Under the pieces are notes generated by a model. The model was not told the DNA's origin. It saw only the letters and a program-made list of their open reading frames with translations, and did no database searches. A stretch of 64,000 bases of DNA. Source: SAR324 cluster bacterium (lineage in GTDB: Bacteria; SAR324; NAC60-12). The stretch is from assembly GCA_014382365.1 (NCBI GenBank), contig JACNJW010000053.1:1-64000 (forward strand), written 5' to 3'. The translations under genes were made by a program, and so were the position numbers. This document shows, piece after piece, positions 26,151-35,903 of the stretch (position 1 is the first letter of the stretch; each line of letters opens with the position of its first letter).

Positions 26151-28070
26151 TCAGGCTGAAGAGTATTGGCCGATTCCACGCTCCTGCATAACTTCTCGAA
26201 TTTCATCAAGAATTTTTGGATCATCGATGGTTGGAGGAACTACTACTTCTGTTGCAATTGCCAGGAGACGGATTGTTTTACGCAGTATTTTCCCTGAGCG
26301 TGTTTTCGGCAGGCGTTTGACAATTCCTGTTTGCCGAAAATAAGCAACAGCACCAATTTCTCTACGGATGATTGCAACTAATTCCTGCTGCATTTGATCC
26401 TGAGATATTTCTATGCCGTCTTTGAGTACCACAAATCCAACGGGAACATGTCCACGCAGTTCATTATCAATTCCGGTGACAGCACATTCTGCTACTGCAG
26501 GATGACCTGCAATCAATTCCTCCATTTCTCCGGTTGAAAGGCGGTGTCCGGCAACATTGATTACATCATCGGTGCGCCCCATCACAAAAATATAACCGTC
26601 CTCATCCTTGATGCCTTCATCACCAGTCAGGTAGTAACCTGGATACTGGCTTAAATATGATTGTTTGAAACGTTCATCATCGTTCCACAATGTTGGTAAA
26701 CAACTCGGTGGTAATGGTAGGTGAATGACTATATTACCAGTTTCTCCACGTTTGCAAACCTGACCTTCTTCATCCAAAACCTGTACATTGTAACCAGGCA
26801 TCGGGAAAGTTGGAGAGCCATTTTTTACCGCCTGTGGCTCAATCCCCATAGGATTAGAACAAATTGCCCAGCCGGTTTCGGTTTGCCACCAGTGGTCAAT
26901 CACAGGGATGGCCGACTGTGGATCCTCATTTAAAATTTCCATCAGCCAATCATAAGTTGGCGGATCCAGTCTTTCGCCGGCCAGAAAAAGAGTTCTGAGC
27001 GAACTGATGTCATACTGCTTTAAAAGTTTTGCTTCTGGATCTTCTTTTTTGATCGCCCGAAAAGCAGTTGGTGCAGTGAAAAAAGTATTTATTTTGTGTT
27101 CAGAAATCATCCGCCAGAATGCTCCGGCGTCTGGTGTGCGTACCGGTTTTCCTTCGTAAACGATTGTGGTGCAGCCCTGCAGCAGCGGAGCATAAACAAT
27201 ATATGAATGCCCTACAACCCAACCGACATCTGAACCGGCCCAGAAAACATCTCCGGGATCGGTATTATAAACCGCTTTCATGCTGTATTTTAAGGCTACT
27301 GCGTGTCCGCCATTATCCCTGACGACGCCTTTTGGAAGTCCGGTTGTTCCGGAAGTGTAGAGAATATACAGCGGATCTGTTGCATCAATTGCAACAGGCT
27401 CTGCAGGTGCAGCTAGGTTCGTCAGTTCCTGCCAGTCGTAATCCTGTCCGGACTGCATTGTTGCCTGAGCTTGCGGACGCTGCAAAACAACAACTTTTTC
27501 TGGCGGAAATTTTGCGCTTTCAAGGGCTTGATCCACCAGCGGTTTGTATTCAATGATTTTGCTGAACTCAATTCCGCAACTGGCAGTCAACAGTACTTTG
27601 GGTCTGGCATCATCTATACGTACTGCTAATTCGTTTGGTGCAAATCCACCGAAAACTACAGAGTGTACGGCACCGATCCTGGCACAGGCAAGCATGGCAA
27701 TCACCGCTTCTGCAACCATCGGCATGTAAACAATAACCCGGTCTCCTTTTTCTACGCCTAAACTCTGCAGGCCTCCCGCAAATTTGGCAACCTCATCACG
27801 TAACTCAAGATAACTAAACTTTCGCTGTGAGTCTGCTGCAGGAGAGTCATAAACCAGTGCCAATTGTTCACCACGGCCATCTTCAATATGAACATCCAGT
27901 GCGAGATAACAGGTGTTTAGTTTTCCGCCTGCAAACCAGCGGTAAAAACCATGTTCATCCTGAGAGAGGATTGTTTCCGGAAATTCATACCATTTGAGCT
28001 GTTCAGCCTGCTTCCTCCAGAAAACTTCCGGTTGTTCTATAGATTGCTGATATTCGTCATGATAATTCAT
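26151..28070 (-). CDS. prpE: Propionyl-CoA synthetase
   Basis: A 639-residue acyl-CoA synthetase of the ANL superfamily. The ATP motif is YTSGTTGLPKGVV (near residue 240), and VRDNGGHAVAL directly after it and GWVVGHSYIVYAPLLQGC are more PrpE-like than Acs-like. The catalytic lysine, often controlled by acetylation, lies in PKTRSGKIL (about K594). It activates propionate with ATP and CoA in the cytoplasm. It follows acs after 69 bases that contain a strong hairpin, so acetate and propionate may be activated under joint control. No methylcitrate genes are in the window. Confidence 0.87.
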   Translation of the reverse strand: MNYHDEYQQSIEQPEVFWRKQAEQLKWYEFPETILSQDEHGFYRWFAGGKLNTCYLALDVHIEDGRGEQLALVYDSPAADSQRKFSYLELRDEVAKFAGGLQSLGVEKGDRVIVYMPMVAEAVIAMLACARIGAVHSVVFGGFAPNELAVRIDDARPKVLLTASCGIEFSKIIEYKPLVDQALESAKFPPEKVVVLQRPQAQATMQSGQDYDWQELTNLAAPAEPVAIDATDPLYILYTSGTTGLPKGVVRDNGGHAVALKYSMKAVYNTDPGDVFWAGSDVGWVVGHSYIVYAPLLQGCTTIVYEGKPVRTPDAGAFWRMISEHKINTFFTAPTAFRAIKKEDPEAKLLKQYDISSLRTLFLAGERLDPPTYDWLMEILNEDPQSAIPVIDHWWQTETGWAICSNPMGIEPQAVKNGSPTFPMPGYNVQVLDEEGQVCKRGETGNIVIHLPLPPSCLPTLWNDDERFKQSYLSQYPGYYLTGDEGIKDEDGYIFVMGRTDDVINVAGHRLSTGEMEELIAGHPAVAECAVTGIDNELRGHVPVGFVVLKDGIEISQDQMQQELVAIIRREIGAVAYFRQTGIVKRLPKTRSGKILRKTIRLLAIATEVVVPPTIDDPKILDEIREVMQERGIGQYSSA

Positions 28071-28078
28071 GGTATTCT

Positions 28079-28126
28079 CGTTTTAGAAAACGGGTTTAGA
28101 AGTTTCCTGATCAAGTCAGGAAACTT
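28079..28126 (-). promoter_or_regulatory. Two hairpins between acs and prpE
   Basis: AAGTTTCCTGA at 28100-28110 is perfectly complementary to TCAGGAAACTT at 28116-28126 (11-bp stem, 5-base loop). A second palindrome, CGTTTTAGAAAACG, spans 28079-28092, ending 9 bases before the prpE start codon. Neither is followed by a T-run on the minus strand, so they look like an intercistronic processing or stability element, or control of prpE translation, rather than a terminator. Confidence 0.5.
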
Positions 28127-28139
28127 ACGGAAAATTATT

Positions 28140-30068
28140 TCAAGTAGGTCTGTTGGCAATTAAATCTTCAACCACAGAAGGATCAGCCAGAGTAGAAGTA
28201 TCACCGATACTTCCCATATCATTTTCTGCAATTTTGCGTAATATGCGGCGCATGATTTTTCCGGAGCGAGTTTTTGGAAGTCCAGGTGCCCATTGAATTA
28301 CGTCCAAATTGGCAATCGGTCCAATTTCTTTGCGAACCAGCTGCACTAACTCTTTTTTTAACTCAGCGGTAGGTTCAACTCCGGTATTTAAAGTGACATA
28401 GGCGTAAATGCCCTGTCCTTTAATTTCGTGCGGGAAACCAACAATTGCAGCTTCAGCCACAGTTTCATGAAGTACTAAAGCAGATTCAATTTCTGCGGTT
28501 CCCATACGGTGGCCGGAAACGTTCAGGACGTCATCGACTCTTCCGGTAATCCAGTAATAACCATCTTCGTCACGTCTGCAGCCGTCACCGGTAAAATACA
28601 AGCCTTTGTATGTACTGAAATATGTTTGGATAAAACGCTCGTGATCACCATAGACGGTCCGCATTTGTCCGGGCCAAGAATGCTTGATGCACAGATTACC
28701 CTCTGTTGCACCTTCCAGCTCATTACCATCGGCATCCACCAGCAGTGGTTGAATTCCAAAAAATGGACGTGTTGCAGATCCTGGTTTGGTGGCTGTTGCT
28801 CCCGGAAGTGGAGTAATCATGATACCACCTGTTTCAGTTTGCCACCAGGTATCAACAATTGGACATTTTTCGTGTCCAACGACTCGGTGATACCATAGCC
28901 ATGCCTCAGGATTTATCGGCTCTCCAACTGTACCAAGCAAACGCAGAGAACTTAAATCACGTTTGTTGACCAGTTCTTCACCTTCTTTGGCAATCGCACG
29001 AATTGCAGTTGGTGCAGTGTAGAAAATGTTGACTTTGTGTTTGTCGCAAATATCCCAAAAACGTCCAAAATCAGGATAGTTGGGAACACCTTCAAACATC
29101 AGTGTTGTTGCACCATTGGCCAGTGGACCGTACAAAATATAGCTGTGTCCGGTTACCCAGCCAATATCTGCAGTACACCAGTAAATGTCACCATCATGAT
29201 AATCAAAGACATATTGGTGGGTGAGGGATGTGTAAACCAAATATCCTGCAGTGGTGTGCAAAACTCCCTTTGGTTTTCCTGTTGAACCGGAAGTGTATAA
29301 AATGAAAAGCGGATCCTCCGCATCCATTTCTTCCGCAGGACAATCTGCAGATGCGCTGGCCATTTCTTCATGCCAGAAGAAGTCTCTTCCGGCCTGCATA
29401 TTACAGTCATCATCCGTGTGTTTTACCACCATGCAGCTTTCAGTATTGGTACCCTCCATGGCTTGATCAGCATTCTGCTTGAGCGGAACACTTTTTCCGC
29501 CTCGCACTCCGGCATTGGCCGTAATCAGCATCTTACCACCACAATCTAAAATTCTGTTTTTTAAGGCTTCTGCGCTGAATCCACCGAAAACAACTGAATG
29601 TACTGCACCAATTCTGGTACAGGCAAGACACGCTATCGCCAGTTCAGGAATCATCGGCATATAAATCATCACCCGATCACCTTTTTCAATGCCCTTTGAT
29701 TTCATTACATTGGCAAATTTACTGACTTCTGCATGTAACTCTTTGTAGCTAAAAGTACGATCAACATTTGGATCATCGGATTCCCAAATCAGTGCTGTTT
29801 GGTCGCCGCGTGTTTCCAGATGCCGATCCAGACAATTATATGAAACATTAAGCTTTCCGCCTTCATACCAGCGGATATCTGCCTTGTTAAAATCCCAGTT
29901 CAGAGTTGTATCCCATTTCTTGAACCAATCCAGCCGTTCAGCTTGTTTGTCCCAAAAGCTTTTTGGATCATCTATCGATTCCTGATACATTTTCAAATAA
30001 GTATCGTTGTCAATCCAGGTTCTTTCTTTTGTTGCTGCTGGAATCTCGAAAATTTGCTGCTCACCCAT
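28140..30068 (-). CDS. acs: Acetyl-CoA synthetase
   Basis: A 642-residue AMP-forming acetyl-CoA synthetase. [17 protein letters not shown] binds [21 protein letters not shown] and [10 protein letters not shown] complete the acetate and adenylate site, and the regulatory catalytic lysine is in [11 protein letters not shown] (about K604). It lets the cell use acetate. The ATG at 30068 has GGAG six bases upstream; a longer TTG-started frame to 30080 includes that ribosome site and is rejected. The gene is divergent from the SUMF1 lipoprotein gene and is the first of the acs-prpE pair. Confidence 0.95.
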   Translation of the reverse strand: MGEQQIFEIPAATKERTWIDNDTYLKMYQESIDDPKSFWDKQAERLDWFKKWDTTLNWDFNKADIRWYEGGKLNVSYNCLDRHLETRGDQTALIWESDDPNVDRTFSYKELHAEVSKFANVMKSKGIEKGDRVMIYMPMIPELAIACLACTRIGAVHSVVFGGFSAEALKNRILDCGGKMLITANAGVRGGKSVPLKQNADQAMEGTNTESCMVVKHTDDDCNMQAGRDFFWHEEMASASADCPAEEMDAEDPLFILYTSGSTGKPKGVLHTTAGYLVYTSLTHQYVFDYHDGDIYWCTADIGWVTGHSYILYGPLANGATTLMFEGVPNYPDFGRFWDICDKHKVNIFYTAPTAIRAIAKEGEELVNKRDLSSLRLLGTVGEPINPEAWLWYHRVVGHEKCPIVDTWWQTETGGIMITPLPGATATKPGSATRPFFGIQPLLVDADGNELEGATEGNLCIKHSWPGQMRTVYGDHERFIQTYFSTYKGLYFTGDGCRRDEDGYYWITGRVDDVLNVSGHRMGTAEIESALVLHETVAEAAIVGFPHEIKGQGIYAYVTLNTGVEPTAELKKELVQLVRKEIGPIANLDVIQWAPGLPKTRSGKIMRRILRKIAENDMGSIGDTSTLADPSVVEDLIANRPT

Positions 30069-30275
30069 ATCTATCTCCAATATTAGTAATATTTGTTGCT
30101 AGTCTCCCAAATCCCCACCATAGCAAAGATTTAGTATTTTGTCCTTAAAAAAATGCAAACTACAAATTGAAAAATTAATATTTTACGATAGACCTTGCAC
30201 CTTTTTGTGTATTCTGCGAATTTTATGTTTGGATGGGGCCTATGTATACATTGTTGAGTTGCCTGGGAAACATCT

Positions 30276-31832
30276 ATGTTTGCTAAACTGCGAAAACTAC
30301 TGTCTGTATCATTAGTTGTCTTTCTCAGTTCTGGAGCCTGTAGTAAGGATACAGACGAAGAATATGACTCTTCTGGAAGCACAGTTGCTCCAGTGAATAC
30401 TTTTAAGATTAATTCAAGCATTCCTGAAGATAATGCCACCGAAGTTGCCATAACATCTCCTCTTGTAATTTCTTTCAGTAACGAACTAAAGTCCAGCAGT
30501 GTGAATGAGAAAAATATTTTTCTGAGCAAAAATGGAGCTAATGTAACGGCAACATTGACTCATTCAAAAAATATTGTAGTTTTGCTACCTATATCTTCAT
30601 TGAGTTACGGAACTTTATATTCTGCATCAGTCTCCAGTGAAATTCAGGATACTTCAGGCAAGAGCCTGAATCAAAATAGTAGCTGGACGTTTACTACAGT
30701 TTCAGTAACAGGTAATGACTCAACTGACAACTCAAGTTCAGATGACGATACAGTTACAGACAGCACGCAACCAAGTGTAATTTCAATCAGCCCATCCGAC
30801 AATTCGAGCGGCATAGCAGTTGACTCAGCAATCATAGTTGTCTTCAGTGAATCGGTTGCTACAGCTACTCTCAGTACAAGCACCTTCAAACTGCTTGATA
30901 ATTCCAGTAATACAGTCAGCGGTGTTTATAGCCTCAATGGGACTATTGTTACGTTTACTCCCACTGACAACCTTTCTCATTTTCGTGATTACAGCGTTTC
31001 CTTGACAACCGGTATTCAGGACTCTGCGGGCAATTCACTTGTTGCAGCACAATCATCCAGCTTTGAAACTTTGGGTGGTGTAGTTATTACCGATGCAGAC
31101 AGCAACGGAATGGTATTGTTAAGCGGCGGCAGGTTTGAGATGGGTGCAGATAATCAGTCAATAGTAGATGGAGATAATCAGTCAGATGAAACTCCAACTC
31201 ATACTGTAAAATTAACTGGTCCATTATATATTTCTGACCATGAAGTTACCTCAAGTGAATTCAAAGCTTGCGTAGATACTGGAAGTTGTAATTACACTTA
31301 CAGTACAAGCAACTCAAAAAAAACATATGGTGTTTCCGGTAAGGAAAACCATCCAATGAATTATGTTAACTGGAATGAAGCTGTTGAATATGCAAACTGG
31401 TTGACAAGTACCCGCTCCGGTATTTATCGGCTTTGTACGGAAGCTGAATGGGAATATGCGGTCCGTGCCGGCACAACAACTAAGTGGTCATGTGGTAACG
31501 ATACTTGTACAACAAGCATTGCCTGGTACGATAATACCGGTGAGCCTAAAGAAGTGAAGACTAAAATCGCCAACCAATGGGGATTATTTGATATGCACGG
31601 CAATATCCGGGAATGGGTTTCAGACAATTATAGTGATACTTATTACAGTGAAATTGCAGACGGAGTGGTAAACCCGCAAGGTCCGACAAGCCCCAGTAGC
31701 GGTACAAAACGAAGTCAACGTGGGGGTTATTATGGTAGTAAAAAATCAGACATTCGTTCTTCTGACAGAGATTCAAAGAGTCAGACCACTCACTCGTCTA
31801 CTTCCGGTTTCAGGGTCTGTGCTGATCCATGA
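30276..31832 (+). CDS. Probable lipoprotein with two Ig-like domains and an SUMF1 domain
   Basis: A 518-residue exported protein. The N-terminus has a basic start, a hydrophobic stretch and LSSGAC, a possible though imperfect lipobox (Cys at about residue 22). Two repeats with PEDNATEVAITSPLVISFS (near 50) and PSDNSSGIAVDSAIIVVFS (near 173) are bacterial Ig-like (Big_5) domains, joined by a Ser/Asp-rich linker. Residues 280-518 are a formylglycine-generating-enzyme-type (SUMF1) domain: GGRFEMGAD, RLCTEAEWEYAVRAG, LFDMHGNIREWVSD and SGFRVC. The active-site cysteine pair of true formylglycine enzymes is not obvious, and no sulfatase is nearby, so a sugar-binding or structural role is likely. 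Its stop overlaps the next ATG. Confidence 0.82.
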   Translation: MFAKLRKLLSVSLVVFLSSGACSKDTDEEYDSSGSTVAPVNTFKINSSIPEDNATEVAITSPLVISFSNELKSSSVNEKNIFLSKNGANVTATLTHSKNIVVLLPISSLSYGTLYSASVSSEIQDTSGKSLNQNSSWTFTTVSVTGNDSTDNSSSDDDTVTDSTQPSVISISPSDNSSGIAVDSAIIVVFSESVATATLSTSTFKLLDNSSNTVSGVYSLNGTIVTFTPTDNLSHFRDYSVSLTTGIQDSAGNSLVAAQSSSFETLGGVVITDADSNGMVLLSGGRFEMGADNQSIVDGDNQSDETPTHTVKLTGPLYISDHEVTSSEFKACVDTGSCNYTYSTSNSKKTYGVSGKENHPMNYVNWNEAVEYANWLTSTRSGIYRLCTEAEWEYAVRAGTTTKWSCGNDTCTTSIAWYDNTGEPKEVKTKIANQWGLFDMHGNIREWVSDNYSDTYYSEIADGVVNPQGPTSPSSGTKRSQRGGYYGSKKSDIRSSDRDSKSQTTHSSTSGFRVCADP

Positions 31833-32275
31833 TTTTAAATAAACTATTGTCAAAATATTTAATGCGTGGTTTTTTACTGATTACTGTGATGGTTCTCACC
31901 CTTTTGACAGGAGGTGTGATGTTGAGTTTATATCAGCAAAGCATTCAGCAGCGTTACCAAAGTCAGGCTTTTCTAAATTCCCAAGTTCTTTTTCAACAAC
32001 TGAATGGAGTGGCAGTACAGGCACAAAATTATTTACTGCAGTTTTCACCTTTGGAGTTGCAGGAAAATCCTCCTGTACTCAGCAGTGATGTTTTTGCTGA
32101 AGGTTTTAAAGACTGGTCCGGAAGTGTAGCAACAGCAGGAAGCGATTTACTGGTTACTCTGCAAGCACCTACTGCAGCCGGAAGTGTAAAATTTCAGTTG
32201 CTGTTGAGAAATGCTGATAATGCTTCAGGCAGTGATTACTTGAAACAGGACGGTGTGTTGATTTTGGAAAACTGA
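31829..32275 (+). CDS. Small membrane-anchored protein of unknown function
   Basis: A 148-residue protein that I do not recognise. One membrane helix lies at about residues 13-34 (FLLITVMVLTLLTGGVMLSLY), preceded by basic residues, so the remaining 110 residues are likely periplasmic; the first half of them is Gln-rich and helical, the rest short beta-type sequence. Its ATG overlaps the stop of the SUMF1 lipoprotein gene (ATGA), so the two are translated together and may act together at the envelope. The arrangement recalls pilin-like or sensor N-termini, but no pilin cleavage motif is evident. Confidence 0.6.
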   Translation: MILNKLLSKYLMRGFLLITVMVLTLLTGGVMLSLYQQSIQQRYQSQAFLNSQVLFQQLNGVAVQAQNYLLQFSPLELQENPPVLSSDVFAEGFKDWSGSVATAGSDLLVTLQAPTAAGSVKFQLLLRNADNASGSDYLKQDGVLILEN

Positions 32276-32357
32276 AAAAGCAACGAAGATGAGATCAACT
32301 GTTTTAAATAGAGTCGTACCACTTTTAAGTATCCGGAGATCTGAAATAAGGAAGGGT

Positions 32358-32381
32358 TGCGGCCCAAAAAGAAGAGCCGCA
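32358..32381. terminator. Weak hairpin between convergent genes
   Basis: TGCGGC at 32358-32363 pairs with GCCGCA at 32376-32381 across a 12-base loop. It lies between the end of the plus-strand membrane protein gene and the end of atpE. The T-run is poor on both strands, so it may serve as a modest bidirectional terminator. Confidence 0.4.
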
Positions 32382-32394
32382 TAAATAGATATTC

Positions 32395-32694
32395 TTAGAT
32401 CTTACCCTGTAACATAAACGCGATAACCAGCGCATAAATTACCAGCGATTCAATCAGCGCCAGACCAATAATCATTGGCGTGAAAATCTTGTCGGAAGCA
32501 TTTGGGTTTCTGGCAATTCCTTCAAGAGCACCGCGCATTGCGATTCCTTGACCAATTCCACCACCAAGAGCTGCAATTCCAATTGCCAAACCAGCACCAA
32601 GAGCAATTCCGAATGTGGCCATTTCACCCATTTCTGCTGCATACAGAGGGAAACTCGCTGACATAAGCAACGTCAACAATAATAATTTCTTCAT
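32395..32694 (-). CDS. atpE: ATP synthase F0 subunit c
   Basis: A 99-residue c-ring subunit with a cleavable-looking leader ([18 protein letters not shown], residues 2-19) before the usual two helices. The polar loop has ARNPNA. The ion site combines Gln49 in GGGIGQG with Glu82-Ser83 in ALIESLVIY and Tyr87. Gln, Glu-Ser and Tyr are those of Na+-binding rings, but the usual following Thr is Leu, so ion choice is uncertain. The ATG at 32694 has AAGGA five bases upstream; the frame extension to 32742 overlaps atpB. It is the last gene of atpZ-atpI-atpB-atpE; subunit b and F1 genes are elsewhere. Confidence 0.95.
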   Translation of the reverse strand: MKKLLLLTLLMSASFPLYAAEMGEMATFGIALGAGLAIGIAALGGGIGQGIAMRGALEGIARNPNASDKIFTPMIIGLALIESLVIYALVIAFMLQGKI

Positions 32695-32728
32695 GACATC
32701 CTTTTTGATGTTAAATAAATCAGCGCAA

Positions 32729-33508
32729 TCAGTGAGCTTCACTCATTGCGAGTTCAAAATAAATGGCAGAAAGTAAAACAAAGACAAAGGCTTGTAATAC
32801 TGACACCAAAATTCCCAGTCCCATAAATGGAATGGGTAGTCCGACAGCTAGAATTGACGTGAAAATCAAAACAACTTTATGATCTCCAGTCATATTTCCA
32901 AAAAGACGGATCGAGAGGGAAAGTGGACGCACACAATGGCTGACGATTTCAATCGGCAGCATCAGTGGTGCAAGAAGCGGCATGGGCCCCAGAAACTGTT
33001 TGATGTAACTGGCTCCATGCTGACGGATTCCTAAAACGTGTGTCATTATGAAAATAATGAGAGCAAACGCAATAGTAACGTTAAATTGATCGGTTGGAGG
33101 ATTAAAACCTGGAACAAGTCCGGCAAGATTGAGCATCAAAATAAATAATCCATAAGTTCCCAGTAAAGGAAGAATGGGACGTGCTCCAACTCCATGACGG
33201 ATGGTTCCACTCAAAAAATTCAGGATTGCACTAACTACAACTTCTGCAAAATTAGCCAGATTAGCATGACCTGAAGGCTCAAGCATATCAGTTTTTCTGA
33301 AGGGTTTTCCTGCAAAAAAAGCGGCTGCAATCAAGAAAAAAGCAACTATCAGTAAGTCCAGAATTGGAACAGGATCAATTCCGAGTTCAACCAACGGTTG
33401 TTCTAATCCGCCAAATAAGAAGTGTGCCCAAGTAAACCCTGCTGCAGAGGCAAAAACAGGTGTAGCCGTCAATAAAAGGACAATGATTAAAGCAAATCGT
33501 TTGTTCAT
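32729..33508 (-). CDS. atpB: ATP synthase F0 subunit a
   Basis: A 259-residue subunit a. It forms the ion half-channels next to the c ring. The essential arginine is in [15 protein letters not shown] (about residue 205), and a conserved helix with [17 protein letters not shown] closes the protein. The first 22 residues resemble a signal peptide ([17 protein letters not shown]), as in several bacteria where subunit a is processed. It follows atpI by 21 bases. Confidence 0.95.
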   Translation of the reverse strand: MNKRFALIIVLLLTATPVFASAAGFTWAHFLFGGLEQPLVELGIDPVPILDLLIVAFFLIAAAFFAGKPFRKTDMLEPSGHANLANFAEVVVSAILNFLSGTIRHGVGARPILPLLGTYGLFILMLNLAGLVPGFNPPTDQFNVTIAFALIIFIMTHVLGIRQHGASYIKQFLGPMPLLAPLMLPIEIVSHCVRPLSLSIRLFGNMTGDHKVVLIFTSILAVGLPIPFMGLGILVSVLQAFVFVLLSAIYFELAMSEAH

Positions 33509-33529
33509 TAAAGTAATTTTTCTGGTGAG

Positions 33530-34048
33530 CTAGGCTGATTTCTGAGACTGCATCACTCTGACAAATGAATAGATGATTGTTGTAAGTGCAAGATTGGAAA
33601 GTCCAATCAGCAATCCACCTGCTGAAAGCTGCATGTATTTCATGGACAAAAACAGAACTATGACTGAAATTCCAAATTTTGCGAGAGAAAACAGTAAATC
33701 TAATGCCAGTAATTTACGTTCTTGCAAAAGCTTCCGGACAAATTGTATTGTCCAATAATAATTAAAACCAATAACCAAACATCCTAACAGAACAGAGAGA
33801 ATAAGGTCAAGTTGAAATATTGCAGTTCCTGCAACTAAGATGAGACTAACGCCAATAAGTATGTTTTGAAAAAAGTAGGCTTGATTGACAGGATTGGCTT
33901 CAGCGTCTGAAACTGAGTCTCCTTCTAGCTCTTGAAGCCCAGAATTCGAGAGATTTTCAGTTTCAGTATTTTTAGATAATTCTGCAGGATCTTCTTTTTT
34001 ATTTGCCTTAGAATCAAGGATGCTTTTATGCTCTGTTGCCGACTGCAT
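33530..34048 (-). CDS. atpI: ATP synthase protein I-like membrane protein
   Basis: A 172-residue protein. After an acidic, Ser/Asn-rich N-terminal tail of about 55 residues come four hydrophobic helices, with a LLGCLVIGFNYYWTIQFVRKLL segment between helices two and three (given in short form) and a LLIGLSNLALTTIIYSF helix at the end. The four-helix pattern and position before atpB fit AtpI (UncI), which helps assemble the c ring or import Mg2+. The long acidic tail is not usual in the family. The match is mainly by position and topology. Confidence 0.7.
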   Translation of the reverse strand: MQSATEHKSILDSKANKKEDPAELSKNTETENLSNSGLQELEGDSVSDAEANPVNQAYFFQNILIGVSLILVAGTAIFQLDLILSVLLGCLVIGFNYYWTIQFVRKLLQERKLLALDLLFSLAKFGISVIVLFLSMKYMQLSAGGLLIGLSNLALTTIIYSFVRVMQSQKSA

Positions 34049-34056
34049 TGTTAGTT

Positions 34057-34311
34057 TCAGGAAGAAGCGTCAGAATTGTTTTCCTGCTCAGCATCAGAAT
34101 CAGCTTGAACCCGTTTTACTAAACGAAAAATACTCCTGTAACCTGCAACAATTCCAGCAATTCCAAAAATAAGTAAAAACCAGGGTTCTGTTTCCAACCA
34201 ATCATCCAGCCAACTGCCAATCAGAAAACCTACAACAACAGACAAACCAAGTTCTAAACCCATGGAACTGTACATCAGTAATTTTGGGCTGGTTTTGTGA
34301 AGCTGTGACAT
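34057..34311 (-). CDS. atpZ: AtpZ-like small membrane protein
   Basis: An 84-residue protein with two helices. GLELGLSVVVGFLIGSWLDDWL (the glycine-zipper helix ending in the conserved WLD), then PWFLLIFGIAGIVAGYRSIFRLVKR with its Gly-x-x-Ala-Gly spacing, match the AtpZ/AtpI family of two-helix proteins encoded at the start of atp operons. It may form a cation channel with AtpI for Mg2+ or Ca2+ supply, or aid c-ring assembly. It is the first gene of the F0 operon. Confidence 0.82.
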   Translation of the reverse strand: MSQLHKTSPKLLMYSSMGLELGLSVVVGFLIGSWLDDWLETEPWFLLIFGIAGIVAGYRSIFRLVKRVQADSDAEQENNSDASS

Positions 34312-34504
34312 TAATTGGAACTGATCAGTACGGAAAATGATTTAGGAAAACCTGCAGGCACTTATTCAATTCCAGCTTAGATCCTTCTGCTTAAAATAGC
34401 AAGATCAGGACTCCAAGTTTCTTGCACCTTCAGGATGAAATGGTTATGCTGGAAAGACTAAAGGCAGAGGCCAAATTCAGTATTAACTAGCTAAAGTTGA
34501 ATTC

Positions 34505-35584
34505 ATGGGAGACAGTTTAGGACATTTATTTAGAATTACCACCTGGGGAGAATCCCACGGAGGAGGAGTTGGAGTTGTGATTGATGGTTGTCCCTCTGGA
34601 CTGCAGTTGAGTACAGAGGATTTACAGTATGAGCTTGACAGGCGGCGTCCTGGGCAAAGCAAAATTACCACACAACGCAAGGAAAGCGATACTGCCAGAA
34701 TTCTTTCTGGTATTTTTGAGGGTTGCACTACCGGTACAGCTATTTCTGTGATGGTCTCTAATGAAGATGCCAAATCAAATGCCTATGATCATCTCAAAGA
34801 TCTGTATCGTCCCAGTCATGCAGATTATACTTTTGAACAGAAATATGGTCTCCGGGACTGGATGGGTGGTGGACGCTCGAGTGCACGTGAAACAGTAGGT
34901 CGTGTGGCTGCAGGAGCAGTAGCAAAAAAATTACTGCAGCACTGGGGAAACATTCAGACAATTGCCTGGGTGGAGCAAATACATGATATAAAAAGCTCGG
35001 TTGATAAAGAGAAGGTCAGCAGTGATCAAATTGAGTCCAGCATTGTGCGTTGTCCGGATCCCCAGGCTTCAGAAGCTATGATTGCCCGGATAAATGAAGT
35101 CAGGAAATCTGGTGACAGTGTGGGCGGAATTATCAGGGCCGTTGTCCGTAATGTTCCGGCAGGTTTAGGAGAACCGGTATTTGATAAACTGACTGCAGAT
35201 TTGGCAAAGGCTTTGATGTCACTACCAGCAACACGTGGAATAGAGTTTGGTTTGGGTTTCGATTCAGTCAGTCTGAAAGGTTCAGAACATAATGATGCTT
35301 TTGTAATGCAGGAAGGTGTTGTCAGAACACGCACAAATCGTTCTGGTGGAATCCAAGGTGGAATTTCAAATGGTGAAGAGATTGATTTACGGGTTTCTTT
35401 CAAACCAACTGCCACAATTAATTTTGAGCAGGACACAGTTAACCGTGAGGGCAAAGCTGTTAAACTGAAAGCAAAAGGACGTCATGATCCGTGTGTTTTG
35501 CCACGGGCAGTTCCAATGGTGGAGGCTATGATTAACCTGGTTTTAGTAGATCATTATTTGCGCAACCGGGAAAGCCGTCTATAA
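34505..35584 (+). CDS. aroC: Chorismate synthase
   Basis: A 359-residue chorismate synthase, the last step of the shikimate pathway (5-enolpyruvylshikimate 3-phosphate to chorismate, with reduced FMN). [15 protein letters not shown] at residues 9-23, [14 protein letters not shown] near 46, [19 protein letters not shown] near 120 and [18 protein letters not shown] near 325 are all signature motifs. It reads away from the F0 operon. No other shikimate gene is in the window. Confidence 0.97.
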   Translation: MGDSLGHLFRITTWGESHGGGVGVVIDGCPSGLQLSTEDLQYELDRRRPGQSKITTQRKESDTARILSGIFEGCTTGTAISVMVSNEDAKSNAYDHLKDLYRPSHADYTFEQKYGLRDWMGGGRSSARETVGRVAAGAVAKKLLQHWGNIQTIAWVEQIHDIKSSVDKEKVSSDQIESSIVRCPDPQASEAMIARINEVRKSGDSVGGIIRAVVRNVPAGLGEPVFDKLTADLAKALMSLPATRGIEFGLGFDSVSLKGSEHNDAFVMQEGVVRTRTNRSGGIQGGISNGEEIDLRVSFKPTATINFEQDTVNREGKAVKLKAKGRHDPCVLPRAVPMVEAMINLVLVDHYLRNRESRL

Positions 35585-35702
35585 GATTTTAAGACTGTGA
35601 ATAATATTTTCCAGGTTTTATGCAGAGTTGGTTCTGTTTTTGCAAAATTTACTCTAATGATTAGAAGATTTGACCTGAACATAACCGAGAAAAACTTGAA
35701 CG

Positions 35703-35885
35703 ATGCCTCCTAAAATTATTCCAAAAAAAGTAACCTCAAAAACAATTCGTCCTTCAAGTTCGAAACGTCTTAATTCACTAATGGCAAATTCGGAAGCTCA
35801 ATTTTTAACCCCGGGCTCAGTTGCTGTTATGGGAATAGTTCTCTTTTTTGTCTTTGTAATTGCACAAATCATTTTCATCAATTGA
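35703..35885 (+). CDS. 60-residue tail-anchored protein (Sec61-beta-like candidate)
   Basis: A 60-residue basic protein with a Lys/Ser/Thr-rich cytoplasmic part and one hydrophobic helix at the C-terminus (about residues 40-58, VAVMGIVLFFVFVIAQII). Basic tail, a short linker with FLTPGSV, then a single helix is the layout of Sec61-beta proteins of archaea and eukaryotes, and of some bacterial proteins given that name. The similarity is weak, and a SecG or unrelated microprotein is equally possible. It lies 18 bases before the DHH gene on the same strand. The Shine-Dalgarno is poor. Confidence 0.5.
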   Translation: MPPKIIPKKVTSKTIRPSSSKRLNSLMANSEAQFLTPGSVAVMGIVLFFVFVIAQIIFIN

Positions 35886-35903
35886 CAAGCAATACGGGTC
35901 CCC

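Noticed and set aside
26090..26224. N-terminal extension of the GspL/PilN-like frame
   Set aside because: It overlaps the end of prpE and its intrinsic terminator; translation from the ATG at 26089 is more plausible.
34312..34504. Short open frame before aroC
   Set aside because: It has only 16 codons and no ribosome site.
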